From positions 1 to 64,000 of the IMG/VR virus record IMGVR_UViG_3300034061_003397: 64,000 nt of DNA; one strand, written 5' to 3'. This DNA is from a virus. The stretch's first letter is position 1; the number at the start of each line of letters is the position of its first letter. A program made the translations under genes and the position numbers. Under the pieces are notes generated by a model. It was not told the origin of the DNA and did no database searches. It worked only from the letters and a program-made list of their open reading frames with translations. Positions 6,445 to 16,431 of the stretch are shown here, piece after piece.

Positions 6445-8736
6445 ATGGCAGCACCTACACCAACAGAGAAATCCGTAGCGGATTTAATTAAACAGCTAGA
6501 AAAAGCCAGAGCTGAAACACAATCATACTCTGAAACTTGGGCGGATGTTGGCAGAAAGATCAAAAATTCAATAAATCCACTCAAGGATGTAGAGAAAAAA
6601 TTGGAAGCTCAAAGTATATTGGTAGGTCAATTGAGTGCAAATCTTGCCGAATTAGAACGTCAGCGTGATGAAGAAGGTCAACAAAACCAACATGTTATAG
6701 ATCAAAAAAGATATCAACTTGCACTTGCAGAACAACAATTATCTGTATTAAAAAGACAAGCAACGGTAATGTCATTGATGTATGATACGCTTATAAAGCT
6801 TATAGATGCATATGATAAATATGATAAATTACTGGCAGATAATGCTGTAAAACAGGGAATTAGTAGAGTTCAGTCTGAAAAACAAGCAATTATAATGCAA
6901 CGTATTGTTGCTTCATCAACAAGTCTTGTTGTAAATTTACAAGAAGCACTTGAGGCGGTTGCTGAATTAAATAACAATCTTGGTGTAATGGCTGCGGAAT
7001 ATATGCCGATGGTTGCACAAAGAGCTGCGGAACTTTCACAATCTATTGGTATAAGCGCTACAGAAAGTGCTCAGTTTTTTGCTACATTAGGAGAAATCGG
7101 TAATACCAGTTTACAAGCTCAACAAAACATGGCTGGAGTAGCTGATGCGGCCGCAAAAGCTGCCGGGGTACCATTGGGTAAGGTTATTAAAGACGTAAGT
7201 GGGGCTAGTTCTAATGTACGTACAATATTTAGAGGCAACACGATTGAATTAATCAAACAATCTGCTGAGTTGAGAAAGATTGGTAGTAGTCTTGATCAAG
7301 CTGCAAAATCGGCAGAATCGTTATTAAACTTTGAATCATCAGTTGGTGCTGAATTAAAAGCTAGTGCATTATTGGGTCAAAATATCAATTTTAATCAATC
7401 ACGTAGATTGTTTTTTGAAGGTAAAATTGCTGAGGGTGAAAAAGCATTACAAAAAGAACTTGAAAGAGTTGGAGATATTGATAAGTTAAATTACTTCCAA
7501 CGTAAGGCTTTATCTGAATTGACAGGCAAAGACATTAATGAATTACAGAAGATCGGTTCTTTAAAGAAAACACAACAGAAAATTGATCAAGAAAATCCAG
7601 ATCTTGCTAAGGAACGTCTAAAGTTAGAAAAAGAACTAGCAAAAGTTGCTGGATCTGAAGTAGAACAAAAGAAAAGAGCGAATGAATTGGCTGCTATAGA
7701 AAATGTAGCAAAAACAAGAACAGCTATTTTGGATGCACAAAAAGAACAAGCAATGTTGGCATTGGGTAAGGCTATGAAACCACTGATGGATATTGTTAGA
7801 GCTGTTCAAATTGTATTTTTTAAACTATTGGCAACCATTGCGGATTTTGGTGGACCAGCAGGAATTGTAATAGCTGGATTGACTGGTTTAACTATTGCAT
7901 TTTTTGCATTCAAGAAGGGTGTTAAACTTGTAGCAGACTTTTTAGCAGATGCTATGGGAAATGCTGCTCAAAAGGTGGGGGAAGGTATTGGTAAAGGATT
8001 GGAAGGAATTGGCAAGGGACTAAGAAACTTTGGAAGATCTGTACAATTTTTGATTATACCACCACCAGCTATTCTTGCGATTGGTGTAATCACACTTGCT
8101 TTAATTGGTTTAGGATATGCTTTGAAATTAATTGGTCAAGGAATTGGTGCGGCTGCTCCGGCAATTGCAGCAATATCAACATTGTTCTTGGGATTGGCAT
8201 CAATTTTAGCCGATACATTAATGAAAGTTTTGGACAAACTACCAGAATTATTAGGATCTGTTACTACAAACTTGGTTAAGTTAGCACTTGTTGGACCTGG
8301 ATTGGTTCTGGCGGCCGCTGGGGTTGGTGCTATGGGATATGCATTGGGTGCTTTAAATGTTAGTTTACGATTGTTTCCATTAGATAGATTAACAAATATT
8401 ACTACACAATTAACTGCGATGAGTGCAGCTGCTGAAGGAGTTTCGTTGGCAGTTGGATCACTCAAAGAATTATCTGGGGTTAAACTTCCAAATCTTGATA
8501 TTAGTATTGATACAGAAGCTATTAATGCTCTAGCCAAAACCAATGAAGCTAAGCGTGATGAAACAGCTATGTTGAAACAAGGAATTGATTTAGTAGCTCA
8601 AAGGATCGATGTATTGACTAGTATGATGTCCGCAGGAAAGATTGCGGTTTATATGGATAGAGTCAAGGTAAGTAAAGAATTGGCTGAAGGAACTTTAAAA
8701 TTTGGAGTTTCTGGTCAAGCAACTAATGCAATCTGA
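6445..8736 (+). CDS. Tail tape measure protein, 763 aa
   Basis: The protein has the usual tape-measure layout: a long alpha-helical, Glu/Gln/Ala-rich N-terminal region (residues 10-130 and 270-440) and several hydrophobic segments in the C-terminal half (for example GIVIAGLTGLTIAFFAF and AILAIGVITLALIGLGYAL), ending in a short polar tail. It follows the gp26/gp51-like genes and precedes baseplate genes, as gp29 does in T4, although T4 gp29 is shorter (about 590 aa). It sets tail length and may leave the tail with DNA at ejection. The start is ATG at 6445, without a Shine-Dalgarno sequence. Confidence 0.75.
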   Translation: MAAPTPTEKSVADLIKQLEKARAETQSYSETWADVGRKIKNSINPLKDVEKKLEAQSILVGQLSANLAELERQRDEEGQQNQHVIDQKRYQLALAEQQLSVLKRQATVMSLMYDTLIKLIDAYDKYDKLLADNAVKQGISRVQSEKQAIIMQRIVASSTSLVVNLQEALEAVAELNNNLGVMAAEYMPMVAQRAAELSQSIGISATESAQFFATLGEIGNTSLQAQQNMAGVADAAAKAAGVPLGKVIKDVSGASSNVRTIFRGNTIELIKQSAELRKIGSSLDQAAKSAESLLNFESSVGAELKASALLGQNINFNQSRRLFFEGKIAEGEKALQKELERVGDIDKLNYFQRKALSELTGKDINELQKIGSLKKTQQKIDQENPDLAKERLKLEKELAKVAGSEVEQKKRANELAAIENVAKTRTAILDAQKEQAMLALGKAMKPLMDIVRAVQIVFFKLLATIADFGGPAGIVIAGLTGLTIAFFAFKKGVKLVADFLADAMGNAAQKVGEGIGKGLEGIGKGLRNFGRSVQFLIIPPPAILAIGVITLALIGLGYALKLIGQGIGAAAPAIAAISTLFLGLASILADTLMKVLDKLPELLGSVTTNLVKLALVGPGLVLAAAGVGAMGYALGALNVSLRLFPLDRLTNITTQLTAMSAAAEGVSLAVGSLKELSGVKLPNLDISIDTEAINALAKTNEAKRDETAMLKQGIDLVAQRIDVLTSMMSAGKIAVYMDRVKVSKELAEGTLKFGVSGQATNAI

Positions 8737-8743
8737 TATTTAT
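8736..8743 (+). promoter_or_regulatory. ATATTTAT motif, candidate late promoter
   Basis: It lies 5 nt before the ATG at 8749, overlapping the stop codon of the tape measure gene. The start codon has no Shine-Dalgarno sequence. Confidence 0.4.
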
Positions 8744-8748
8744 AATTA

Positions 8749-11328
8749 ATGGCAAATAGTCAAACATTCGTAGAGGGTTTTGGTGGAGCAGATGGTCAAG
8801 TCACCACTTTATCCCAAGTTCAAGGATCAGGTCTTTCACTACCTCCTAATGCCGCTTCGTTTATTAATATCAGACGAGGCGGTAAATTAGAGACATTGTT
8901 TCTAACAAATGGTAATGATCAAGTTCTATATACCAAGAACAAACCACAAGATCTTTACTTGAAGGGATTGGTTACATCTCAACAATATATTTACAAAAAC
9001 CCAAACGAAGGACAACGTACAAAAATTGGTGGCAACAGATCACTTCCATTAAGTGCCGCTGTACAAGATGCTACCAGAGTTAGAAAGTTTTTGGGATCAA
9101 GCGCTGGTGTAAAGTTTACAGGCAAACAACTTATCCTACAAGGATTTCAACCATTCGATGAAACCAAGGTCTATAACCCAGCTTCGCCGTTGATTGCCGC
9201 TATACGTTCCGCTACTTTTGGATTGGTTGATCGTCCAACCCGTCATATAGACACAAGTAACATATTAACAGGCCTATTGGGTGGTACTGGTCTTAGTAAT
9301 GCCGTAAGCGCTGTAGGACAATTATTGGGTAGCGCACCTCCGCAACCATCACCACCTCGTAGTAGTGTTGCTAGCGCAGCAAGTGGTGGATTGGGATTAT
9401 CAACACTGACCTCATTGGTTGGTGGTGGAGATAATTCCAGTCGAGTTGTTACATCAATTGCTAGAGATGGTGTAAAAGACTTATTGAGAGGTAATACTGC
9501 TACAAATGCTTACAATAATCCTAGATATCAACGTTGGATGTCAAATGCTGGGGGTAACTTCTTTAGCAGATTATTAAGTGGTGTTGGTAGATTCTTTCAA
9601 AACAACACATTGGTTGGTGGTATTCTTCCACCAAAACAACCATGGCCAGCAACATATCGTGCTGATGAACAAACATACGAAATGATGTTGAATGCTGGAA
9701 AGTTGTTTGATCCAACTCAAAATGGTATTGCGGGTGGTGGTATTTTGAGTGGTTTGTTGAATTCACTTGGATTTGGAAAAAAGGCTGATTATTCATTAGC
9801 TGTTAATCAACGTTTTTATGGTAAGTCGAAGAATAAAACATCTTTGAACAGATTGATTATAGTAAGAAATATCAAAAAACAAGCGGTTGATTATACAAAA
9901 GAAATTGGTGTTTTATCAAAAGATAAGAATAACTTACTAAGTACTAAGTTAACTAAGAAGGCAATTACTCCAAGTGGAGATTCAAACAGATATAGTGATG
10001 TAGTAAAAGTAGATGATGATAACGAATATTCAGATCAAATACTAAACTATAAAACTTATTTAGATAATCAATCTGGATTCAAGACCACATTTAGTGATCA
10101 ACAAAGTAACGTAGTTAAGGACATCATTGATAATCTTGACAAGGCTATTAACGACATTGGTGGTGCAAATGAAAGCAAATATAGTACCAACAGAAAAAAT
10201 TTACAACCTCTTCAATTTGCTAAGTTTAGTAACGATGGCACACGTATAGGAACAAATTACTTAAAACAACTTGATCCTACAAAACTAAATGATCCAACTA
10301 TTAAAAATGATACATATCAAGGTCGTTTTCGTAGAGACGAAACATTGGGTAATAAAGTACCAACTCGTTTAGGAGAAGGACCAAATGATCGATATATTTA
10401 TCCAACAAACAATGTTGATTATGTTAACTCACTTCAAGTATTAAACCAAGAGGAATTTACTAAACAATATTCTGCTACAGATAAATTTGGCATATATGGA
10501 CCAGATATAGTCAAGTTTTACTTTTATGATATTGTAAACGAAAAGTATATTCCATTTAATGCGACCGTAAAATCAATTAACGATAACAACAATGCAAGTT
10601 GGGAAACGGTTGAATATTTGGGTCGTCCAGACAAATTGTTTTATTACAAAGGATTTGAACGTCAAGTAAGTTTTAATTTCACCGTTAATGCACACAGCGT
10701 AAAAGAGTTGATGCCAATGTGGCAACGCATAAACTATTTGGTGGGTTTAACAAGACCAGCTAATTATACATTACAACAAGAAGGTGGATATATGGTACCA
10801 CCAATGGTACAATTAACATTGGGTGATTTTTACAAAAACCACTTTGTTGTAATAACAAGCTGTAACGTCACAATACCAGATGATACATCTTGGGAAACAA
10901 TTCCAGAAGAATCAAACCAAGAATGGAGTTATGGACCAAATAAAGCTATACAATGGCAGAGTTCTGATACGATCATAGATCCTAGAGGTAACAAAGCTAG
11001 ATCCAAAGGAAGAGTTGCTCAATTTCCAAGAACAGCGGAAATTAGTGTTCAGATGAATGTTCTTGAAAAAGATCGTCCATATACAGGCAAAGCTATTTGG
11101 GGCGATGCTCCTGTATCAATTGTTAGTCAATTGCAATTGACTGATCTGCCTGATCCAGTTAATCCAAATTTTATAGGACCGATTGACTCTAGTCCTAAAG
11201 CTGACAAAAACGCTCCACTCACCGAGTTTTATGACAGAAGTAGTGACACAGCTAAAAATAATTTCTCAAAGAATATTAGGTATGATAACAACTGGCTTAA
11301 TCAGATCAATGCGTCGAATATACCATAA
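8749..11328 (+). CDS. Large baseplate or tail-tube-associated structural protein, 859 aa
   Basis: The first 350 residues are rich in Gly, Ser and Asn with no known motif. The C-terminal part (about 575-800) contains IVKFYFYDIVNEKYIPFNA, FYYKGFERQVSFNFTVNAHS and a WQRINYLVGLTRPANYT segment, a pattern found in baseplate or tube-initiator proteins of T4-like phages. By position after the tape measure it corresponds to T4 genes 48/54, but it is more than twice their size. It probably caps or nucleates the tail tube on the baseplate. I cannot decide between a gp48, a gp54 or a combined role. Confidence 0.55.
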   Translation: MANSQTFVEGFGGADGQVTTLSQVQGSGLSLPPNAASFINIRRGGKLETLFLTNGNDQVLYTKNKPQDLYLKGLVTSQQYIYKNPNEGQRTKIGGNRSLPLSAAVQDATRVRKFLGSSAGVKFTGKQLILQGFQPFDETKVYNPASPLIAAIRSATFGLVDRPTRHIDTSNILTGLLGGTGLSNAVSAVGQLLGSAPPQPSPPRSSVASAASGGLGLSTLTSLVGGGDNSSRVVTSIARDGVKDLLRGNTATNAYNNPRYQRWMSNAGGNFFSRLLSGVGRFFQNNTLVGGILPPKQPWPATYRADEQTYEMMLNAGKLFDPTQNGIAGGGILSGLLNSLGFGKKADYSLAVNQRFYGKSKNKTSLNRLIIVRNIKKQAVDYTKEIGVLSKDKNNLLSTKLTKKAITPSGDSNRYSDVVKVDDDNEYSDQILNYKTYLDNQSGFKTTFSDQQSNVVKDIIDNLDKAINDIGGANESKYSTNRKNLQPLQFAKFSNDGTRIGTNYLKQLDPTKLNDPTIKNDTYQGRFRRDETLGNKVPTRLGEGPNDRYIYPTNNVDYVNSLQVLNQEEFTKQYSATDKFGIYGPDIVKFYFYDIVNEKYIPFNATVKSINDNNNASWETVEYLGRPDKLFYYKGFERQVSFNFTVNAHSVKELMPMWQRINYLVGLTRPANYTLQQEGGYMVPPMVQLTLGDFYKNHFVVITSCNVTIPDDTSWETIPEESNQEWSYGPNKAIQWQSSDTIIDPRGNKARSKGRVAQFPRTAEISVQMNVLEKDRPYTGKAIWGDAPVSIVSQLQLTDLPDPVNPNFIGPIDSSPKADKNAPLTEFYDRSSDTAKNNFSKNIRYDNNWLNQINASNIP

Positions 11329-11337
11329 TTATATAGC

Positions 11338-11628
11338 ATGAGATATCAATTTACACCAGTTTATAAAAGATGGGATGGTAAGAATGTGTACAGAACAACT
11401 TATTATCCTATTATTCCACATTCTATCGATGATACATATATCATAGCAAGTGAGGTTGATTATTTAGATAGCTTGGCTAAAAAATACTATGGTGACGAAA
11501 GTTTCTGGTGGGTTATAGCACAAGCTAACAATTTGGGTAAAGGTAAATTATCAATACCACTAGGTAAACAATTAAGAATACCAGGCAACGTTTCTCAGAT
11601 ACTAAATAATCTCAAAAATTTAAATTAA
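11338..11628 (+). CDS. LysM-type baseplate protein (gp53-like), 96 aa
   Basis: Residues 38-83 form a LysM-like domain: DYLDSLAKKYYGDESFWWVI followed by AQANNLGKGKLSIPLGKQLRIP. This arrangement is typical of small baseplate wedge proteins (T4 gp53, and gpX-like proteins of other myoviruses). The LysM fold may bind peptidoglycan or act only as a structural module in the wedge. It starts 9 nt after the preceding stop and the next gene follows 3 nt after its own stop, so all three are translated from one transcript without Shine-Dalgarno sequences. Confidence 0.7.
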   Translation: MRYQFTPVYKRWDGKNVYRTTYYPIIPHSIDDTYIIASEVDYLDSLAKKYYGDESFWWVIAQANNLGKGKLSIPLGKQLRIPGNVSQILNNLKNLN

Positions 11629-11631
11629 GTT

Positions 11632-14600
11632 ATGGCAGCCAACACTAATGAGATAACAGGAAATGCACCAACTTGGTGGGAAATACAAAACATTCCAACT
11701 GAGATGGTAAGAGAATTACGCCGTCGTAATAATACCAATAACATTGGAATGCAAATACCAAATCCGTTTGTTAATGCTACGTTTGACTTTGCAAATAATC
11801 ATAGTAAGTACAAGGGTCCGATGACTCCTTGGATTAGAATATTTTCAAGTGGTACAGGTCAAATTTCAAATGGGTTGGTACCAAGAAGTGCTTATTTAAA
11901 CAAGTCTGGTGGTCAAAGTCCAAATGATTCAAACCCATATGATGGATTTATTCTAAAAGGTGGAGATGGTTTTTATGATGCGTTTGGTTATAACAATACT
12001 ACACCACTTACACAAAAGGGTGCTATTATTGGTTATCAGGCCACTGGTGAACCACACTTTATTGATCCAAGGTTAAGATCACTAACAAATTATCAATCCA
12101 GAGTTGACAACAATTTTCCACAAGATAATGTGGTATCATCTATACTACCACCCCCAGGTATTGTATCTGTACAATTAAGACAAAGCAGAGAATTGCTTAC
12201 ATTTGCATCATTTAAATTCAATTGTTATAGTTTGGCTCAACTTGAATATATGATGCCATTCTTTTTGACTCCTGGCATCAATATGTTTATTGAATTTGGT
12301 TGGAATTTGTTCAATCAAAAATCCTTACTAAATTTGACTCGGGAAGAATGTTGGAAAATTGTTTCAGAACCACAAACGGCTTTAGACAGATCTAATCTTT
12401 CATATGGTAACTACGGATGTGTAACCGGAATTGTTACCAAATATAATTTTACCACACAAAATGGATTTTTGTATGAGTGCAATGTTGAGTGTACATCAAG
12501 ACAAGGATTATTTGCAGGATTCAGAACTGACAACAATGCTACTGAAAATAAAGGAGCAGAAAGCGTTGAGTATATAAATTTAAAAAATTTTATTAACATC
12601 TATTTACCCTCCATAAATGATGTAATTAAGTCTAGAAGTAATTTTGTTGATTATGCAATCGATAATAGAATTGCGATTGCCAACAAATACGCCGAGACTC
12701 AAAAAGCTGATGCGGATGCTGAGGCTAACGCACAACAAACAGAAAAACAAAAACGTGAAAATATATTGACGGCTATTAGAGCGTCTGCTGGTCCGGCCAA
12801 GGCTGGTAAATCATCTTTTTACAGTGGTAATCCCGAAGATAGAATTTTTGTTGGTAGAAGAGAAGACATATATAAAGCTGCAAGACAACCTGGAAAAACA
12901 AAAGTTGAGTATGTAAATCCTCCTACATCAACAACGATACCATCAGGTGGACCAGGATATTTTGCACCTCCTTATCAAAAATCGGCACCAACTGAATTTC
13001 CCGTAATTGAGTATGGATCGATTCGACAATATCCCGCCAATTACTATGAACAACAAGTATCATTTGATGACAGCAAAACAGACTTTGATGCGAATGATAC
13101 AAATGATGAAGTCTGGCTTCAATTAGACTTTGTGTTTGAATTACTTAATTTATTTTGTTCAAACCCACGTAATAATTTGTACGTAATAGATAACACCGAT
13201 ATTATTATAAATGCACATCCAAACTTAATATCATGTGATAAAAATGTATTGATACCAAATCCTGTCGCACCAAAAATAAATAATGGTGGAAAATTTTTAA
13301 ATACTGAACAAAAGGAAATAACAAAAAATGAATTTGTTAATCCTCAAAGAAATAAACCTGATTTAACTTTACAACTCAAGAATGCTCTGAAGGTAAATAA
13401 AAAAGATAAAAATATTGATTCTGATCAGTCACTACTTTTAGCTGCATTAAATGCACAGAAAACATTTGGTACATCTGGTTTGTATCGTGATGATTTGGAT
13501 AGAGTAATTAATTGGTTCTATTACAACGGCCCAAATAAATGGCCTCTTGGATTCGCATCATTTCCATTTGTCGAGGATAAATTATTCTATGACGATGAAG
13601 GAGTAGATGTGACCAAAAAATACAAAAAATACTATTATGGATATTTAAAAAATCTTCTTATATCAAAAACTCGTTTAATGGAAATTTCAAAAGATGAAAA
13701 TGTAAAGACGATTAAACAATTTGTCACGGCCGTATTGAGTACAATAAACAATGCTGTTGATGATTTTTGGCAATTTGATATAGTGGATGGTTTAAATGGA
13801 AGATTATCAATTGTAGATAAAAACACAATCAACATGGATATATTAAAAGAGGTATATATGTTTGATTTGGCAAAGACCAATAATGTTGTAAAATCTATAA
13901 ACTTTGATGTTAGTTTGACCAATGAACAAGCTAACAATGTTTTATTTGCTGGTACAAATTCACCAAGCTTGACTGAAACGATTCAAGACAAAATAAATAA
14001 TGCAAGTACTAAAGCAGAACTTGATATTGTGATAACTCAAGTTTCAAATACACCATTTATCAAGTTTAGAGATAGACTAGATGCGTTCCAACTGGAACAG
14101 ATTGCAAAATTAAAAGGTGAAGATTTGAAGAGAGCTCAACAATCTGGCAATATACCAGGCACAAATGTTGATTTTAAAGATGAAAATAGAGACATAGCAA
14201 ATATTCAGGTTTATGGCGAAATGTCCCGTAATGACATTTTATGTATGAGATTCTTGAATGTAGATGGTGTAAATTCCACACTTGTTCCCAGAGGACGTTT
14301 GTCTAATTTGCAGTCAGATCTCCGAGGGACTCTTGGTCTCCCAACAAACTCAAGTGACCAAGCCAGGAATGAACAAACACAAATATATAATTGGAAGTAT
14401 TTGTGTTTACCACCTAGCATGAAGGCTAAATTGAGAAGAATGTTGGATGATGGTGATATATCTGGTAATATTGCAAAATATAGTGGTGTGTCTGATAACT
14501 TTCAAATATCAATGACGTTGGATGGATTGTATGGGTTTAGAAATCTACAAGTATTCGCAATCAGTAATTTGCCTAAACCATATGTGCCTGGTAATGTCAT

Positions 14601-14712
14601 TTTTCAAATATTAGAAGTCGAACATAATATAGCATCAGGTAAATGGGAAACAAATATTACAGCATTATTAAGATGTATTGCTGGAACCAATTTAAAATAT
14701 ATAAATATATGA
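11632..14712 (+). CDS. Large baseplate hub-like structural protein, 1026 aa
   Basis: No catalytic motif is visible. The region around residues 190-260 (FASFKFNCYSLAQLEYMMPF, FFLTPGINMFIEFGWN) and the C-terminus (ISMTLDGLYGFRNLQVFAIS, then EVEHNIASGKWETNITALLR) resemble the beta-rich folds of hub proteins such as gp27 and late-control-D type proteins. A charged insertion near 360-375 is Ala/Glu/Lys-rich. The position in the baseplate cluster and large size suggest the central hub or a wedge scaffold. The stop overlaps the next start as ATGA. Confidence 0.5.
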   Translation: MAANTNEITGNAPTWWEIQNIPTEMVRELRRRNNTNNIGMQIPNPFVNATFDFANNHSKYKGPMTPWIRIFSSGTGQISNGLVPRSAYLNKSGGQSPNDSNPYDGFILKGGDGFYDAFGYNNTTPLTQKGAIIGYQATGEPHFIDPRLRSLTNYQSRVDNNFPQDNVVSSILPPPGIVSVQLRQSRELLTFASFKFNCYSLAQLEYMMPFFLTPGINMFIEFGWNLFNQKSLLNLTREECWKIVSEPQTALDRSNLSYGNYGCVTGIVTKYNFTTQNGFLYECNVECTSRQGLFAGFRTDNNATENKGAESVEYINLKNFINIYLPSINDVIKSRSNFVDYAIDNRIAIANKYAETQKADADAEANAQQTEKQKRENILTAIRASAGPAKAGKSSFYSGNPEDRIFVGRREDIYKAARQPGKTKVEYVNPPTSTTIPSGGPGYFAPPYQKSAPTEFPVIEYGSIRQYPANYYEQQVSFDDSKTDFDANDTNDEVWLQLDFVFELLNLFCSNPRNNLYVIDNTDIIINAHPNLISCDKNVLIPNPVAPKINNGGKFLNTEQKEITKNEFVNPQRNKPDLTLQLKNALKVNKKDKNIDSDQSLLLAALNAQKTFGTSGLYRDDLDRVINWFYYNGPNKWPLGFASFPFVEDKLFYDDEGVDVTKKYKKYYYGYLKNLLISKTRLMEISKDENVKTIKQFVTAVLSTINNAVDDFWQFDIVDGLNGRLSIVDKNTINMDILKEVYMFDLAKTNNVVKSINFDVSLTNEQANNVLFAGTNSPSLTETIQDKINNASTKAELDIVITQVSNTPFIKFRDRLDAFQLEQIAKLKGEDLKRAQQSGNIPGTNVDFKDENRDIANIQVYGEMSRNDILCMRFLNVDGVNSTLVPRGRLSNLQSDLRGTLGLPTNSSDQARNEQTQIYNWKYLCLPPSMKAKLRRMLDDGDISGNIAKYSGVSDNFQISMTLDGLYGFRNLQVFAISNLPKPYVPGNVIFQILEVEHNIASGKWETNITALLRCIAGTNLKYINI

Positions 14713-15095
14713 TTGATGACACACCAGTAAAAACGAGAAATATTGTTGGATTGGGTGGATACAATTACTTTATTCCAGCATCATATATTCCAACCATCAA
14801 ACCATCGGACTATGAATATGGTTATATAACCCGATATTTTGTTGGCAACATTAACTATTCTAATATAACCGAAACCAATGCTAGAGGTTATAATGGAACA
14901 AACTCTGGTTTTTTCAAAAAGACCAAAATAACTTGGAAAGTATCTGGGGTTGAGTTTAATGTGTACAAAGGAAAAATGCTTGAAACCACAGGCGTTGTAG
15001 ACTACAATATTCTCAGAATAAATCAAGCAGCTCAAGTGTTTCCTCAGATATCGACTATATTAAATAATCCAAGACAATTTTGGCGTGGATTTTAA
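14709..15095 (+). CDS. Hypothetical baseplate-cluster protein, 128 aa
   Basis: The ATG at 14709 overlaps the previous stop as ATGA and is preferred to an upstream ATG at 14643 that lies deep in the preceding gene. The protein is rich in Tyr, Asn and Gly (GYNYFIPASYIP, GYITRYFVGNINYS) and probably beta-structured. It ends with NNPRQFWRGF. It is the last gene of the tail cluster before a sigma70-type promoter, and its tight coupling to the hub-like gene suggests a virion part. No family recognised. Confidence 0.6.
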   Translation: MIDDTPVKTRNIVGLGGYNYFIPASYIPTIKPSDYEYGYITRYFVGNINYSNITETNARGYNGTNSGFFKKTKITWKVSGVEFNVYKGKMLETTGVVDYNILRINQAAQVFPQISTILNNPRQFWRGF

Positions 15096-15123
15096 TTGAC
15101 ATTCTAGAACATTTGTGTAAATG
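15096..15123 (+). promoter_or_regulatory. Promoter predicted to give a leaderless mRNA (TTGACA-N16-TAAATG-N7-GTG)
   Basis: TTGACA at 15096-15101, then 16 nt, then TAAATG at 15118-15123; the GTG at 15131 starts exactly 7 nt after the -10 box, where transcription should begin. The -10 box is a weaker match than in the two other cases with this layout (34451, 58659). Confidence 0.5.
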
Positions 15124-15130
15124 TTGTAGT

Positions 15131-16423
15131 GTGCATCTATCTAATCAAATATATCTAAAGTTTATAACTCAAAACACCAATAAGCATATTGCGTGTGATA
15201 AAGTTATTGCTGCATTTGTTTATGATTATATTACCAAAGAAAAGTATTACTTTAACTTTACACACCCAGATGTAAATGTTGATAGTACTTATGATAACTT
15301 TGTAAAGTTACTAAAAAAGACAGACCGAGAGATATATGTAAACAATAAGAAGAGATACAAGTATTTTCTTGGGGATTGTAATTTGATTGATGTAAATCTA
15401 TTCAGTTTCTTAAAAGACAATGAAGTACTTGTTAAAGAAGAATCAGATGCGTATTTTGCTATTAAGATTCGAACTGGAGATATTAATCAGTTCAATGTGA
15501 TATATCCATATGCAAATCATCAACGTGATTTTGATCAAGAACTTATTCATGTAGAAAGTCTAAATGTTGAAAACAAAGACTCTTATTGCTTTAAATTCTT
15601 CAATAACATCATTTCAGATACATTGTATGAGGTTGAAAAGAATGGTTTGAAATTAGATACAACCATTTTCAAAAACTACTTCAAAGCAAAAACACACAAC
15701 AAGTTTGTATATACAGAGTATAATATATATAACCCTACAGGTAGACCCAGTAATCACTTTGATAGTGTTAATTATGTTGCACTAAACAAAGAGGATGGTT
15801 GTAGAAAGAGTTTTATATCCAGATATGATGATGGATATCTGATGATGGTAGACTTTACTGGATTTCATCCTTATATTGTGGCTAATCTTATTGATTATAA
15901 GGTTCCCGACACAGAAACCATTTATGAACATCTGGCTAAACAATATTACAATATTGACCAAGTTGATTCAGAATTGATGTCAAAATCTAAGAAACTCACG
16001 ATGGTTAACTTGTACGGTCAGATTAAAGATCAATATCTAAACATTCCGTTTTTTGCAAAAACCGATGAATTAAAGAACAAGTATTGGGAAATGTTTGAAA
16101 AAAAGGGATATGTTTCTACTCCGATTTATAAACGGAAAATCACATCAAAACACATCAGTGATCCTAATAAAAACAAGTTATTTGCATATATCATTCAGGC
16201 TACAGAAACCGAATATGGATTGAATAGCTTGGGTAATGTATTAAAATATGTAACTGATAAGAAGATTGTACCAATATTGTATGTATACGATTCTATTGTA
16301 TTTGATGTAAGTCCAGAGGTTGATGAACACACAATACAAGATGTTATTGACATAATTAAGAATAAAAAGTTCAAAGTTAAGGTATATACTGGAAATAATT
16401 ACAACGATTTGAAATTACGTTGA
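15131..16423 (+). CDS. Compact family A DNA polymerase-like protein, 430 aa
   Basis: The C-terminal 220 residues align by eye with the palm and fingers of Pol I: NPTGRPSNHFDSVNYVAL (TGRLSS...NLQNIP box), CRKSFISRYDDGYLMMVDF with the motif A Asp, SKSKKLTMVNLYG for the O-helix K...YG, a YIIQATETEYGL helix, and VYDSIVFDVSP for motif C (Pol I has HDE). Both catalytic Asp residues are present. The N-terminal 200 residues show no clear 3'-5' exonuclease motifs and the thumb seems reduced. Start: the frame is open from a TTG at 15080, but GTG at 15131 fits the promoter. The window also codes for a family B polymerase, so this one may serve repair, priming or gap filling. Confidence 0.6.
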   Translation: MHLSNQIYLKFITQNTNKHIACDKVIAAFVYDYITKEKYYFNFTHPDVNVDSTYDNFVKLLKKTDREIYVNNKKRYKYFLGDCNLIDVNLFSFLKDNEVLVKEESDAYFAIKIRTGDINQFNVIYPYANHQRDFDQELIHVESLNVENKDSYCFKFFNNIISDTLYEVEKNGLKLDTTIFKNYFKAKTHNKFVYTEYNIYNPTGRPSNHFDSVNYVALNKEDGCRKSFISRYDDGYLMMVDFTGFHPYIVANLIDYKVPDTETIYEHLAKQYYNIDQVDSELMSKSKKLTMVNLYGQIKDQYLNIPFFAKTDELKNKYWEMFEKKGYVSTPIYKRKITSKHISDPNKNKLFAYIIQATETEYGLNSLGNVLKYVTDKKIVPILYVYDSIVFDVSPEVDEHTIQDVIDIIKNKKFKVKVYTGNNYNDLKLR

Positions 16424-16431
16424 TTTTAATT

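Noticed and set aside
8136-8543. 135-codon - strand frame opposite the tape measure gene
   Set aside because: It is a mirror of the Ala/Leu-rich coding sequence with no start signal, and the + strand gene is certain.
15080-15130. TTG start for the family A polymerase-like gene
   Set aside because: It overlaps the previous gene and lies upstream of the likely transcription start; GTG at 15131 fits the promoter better, though the choice is not certain.
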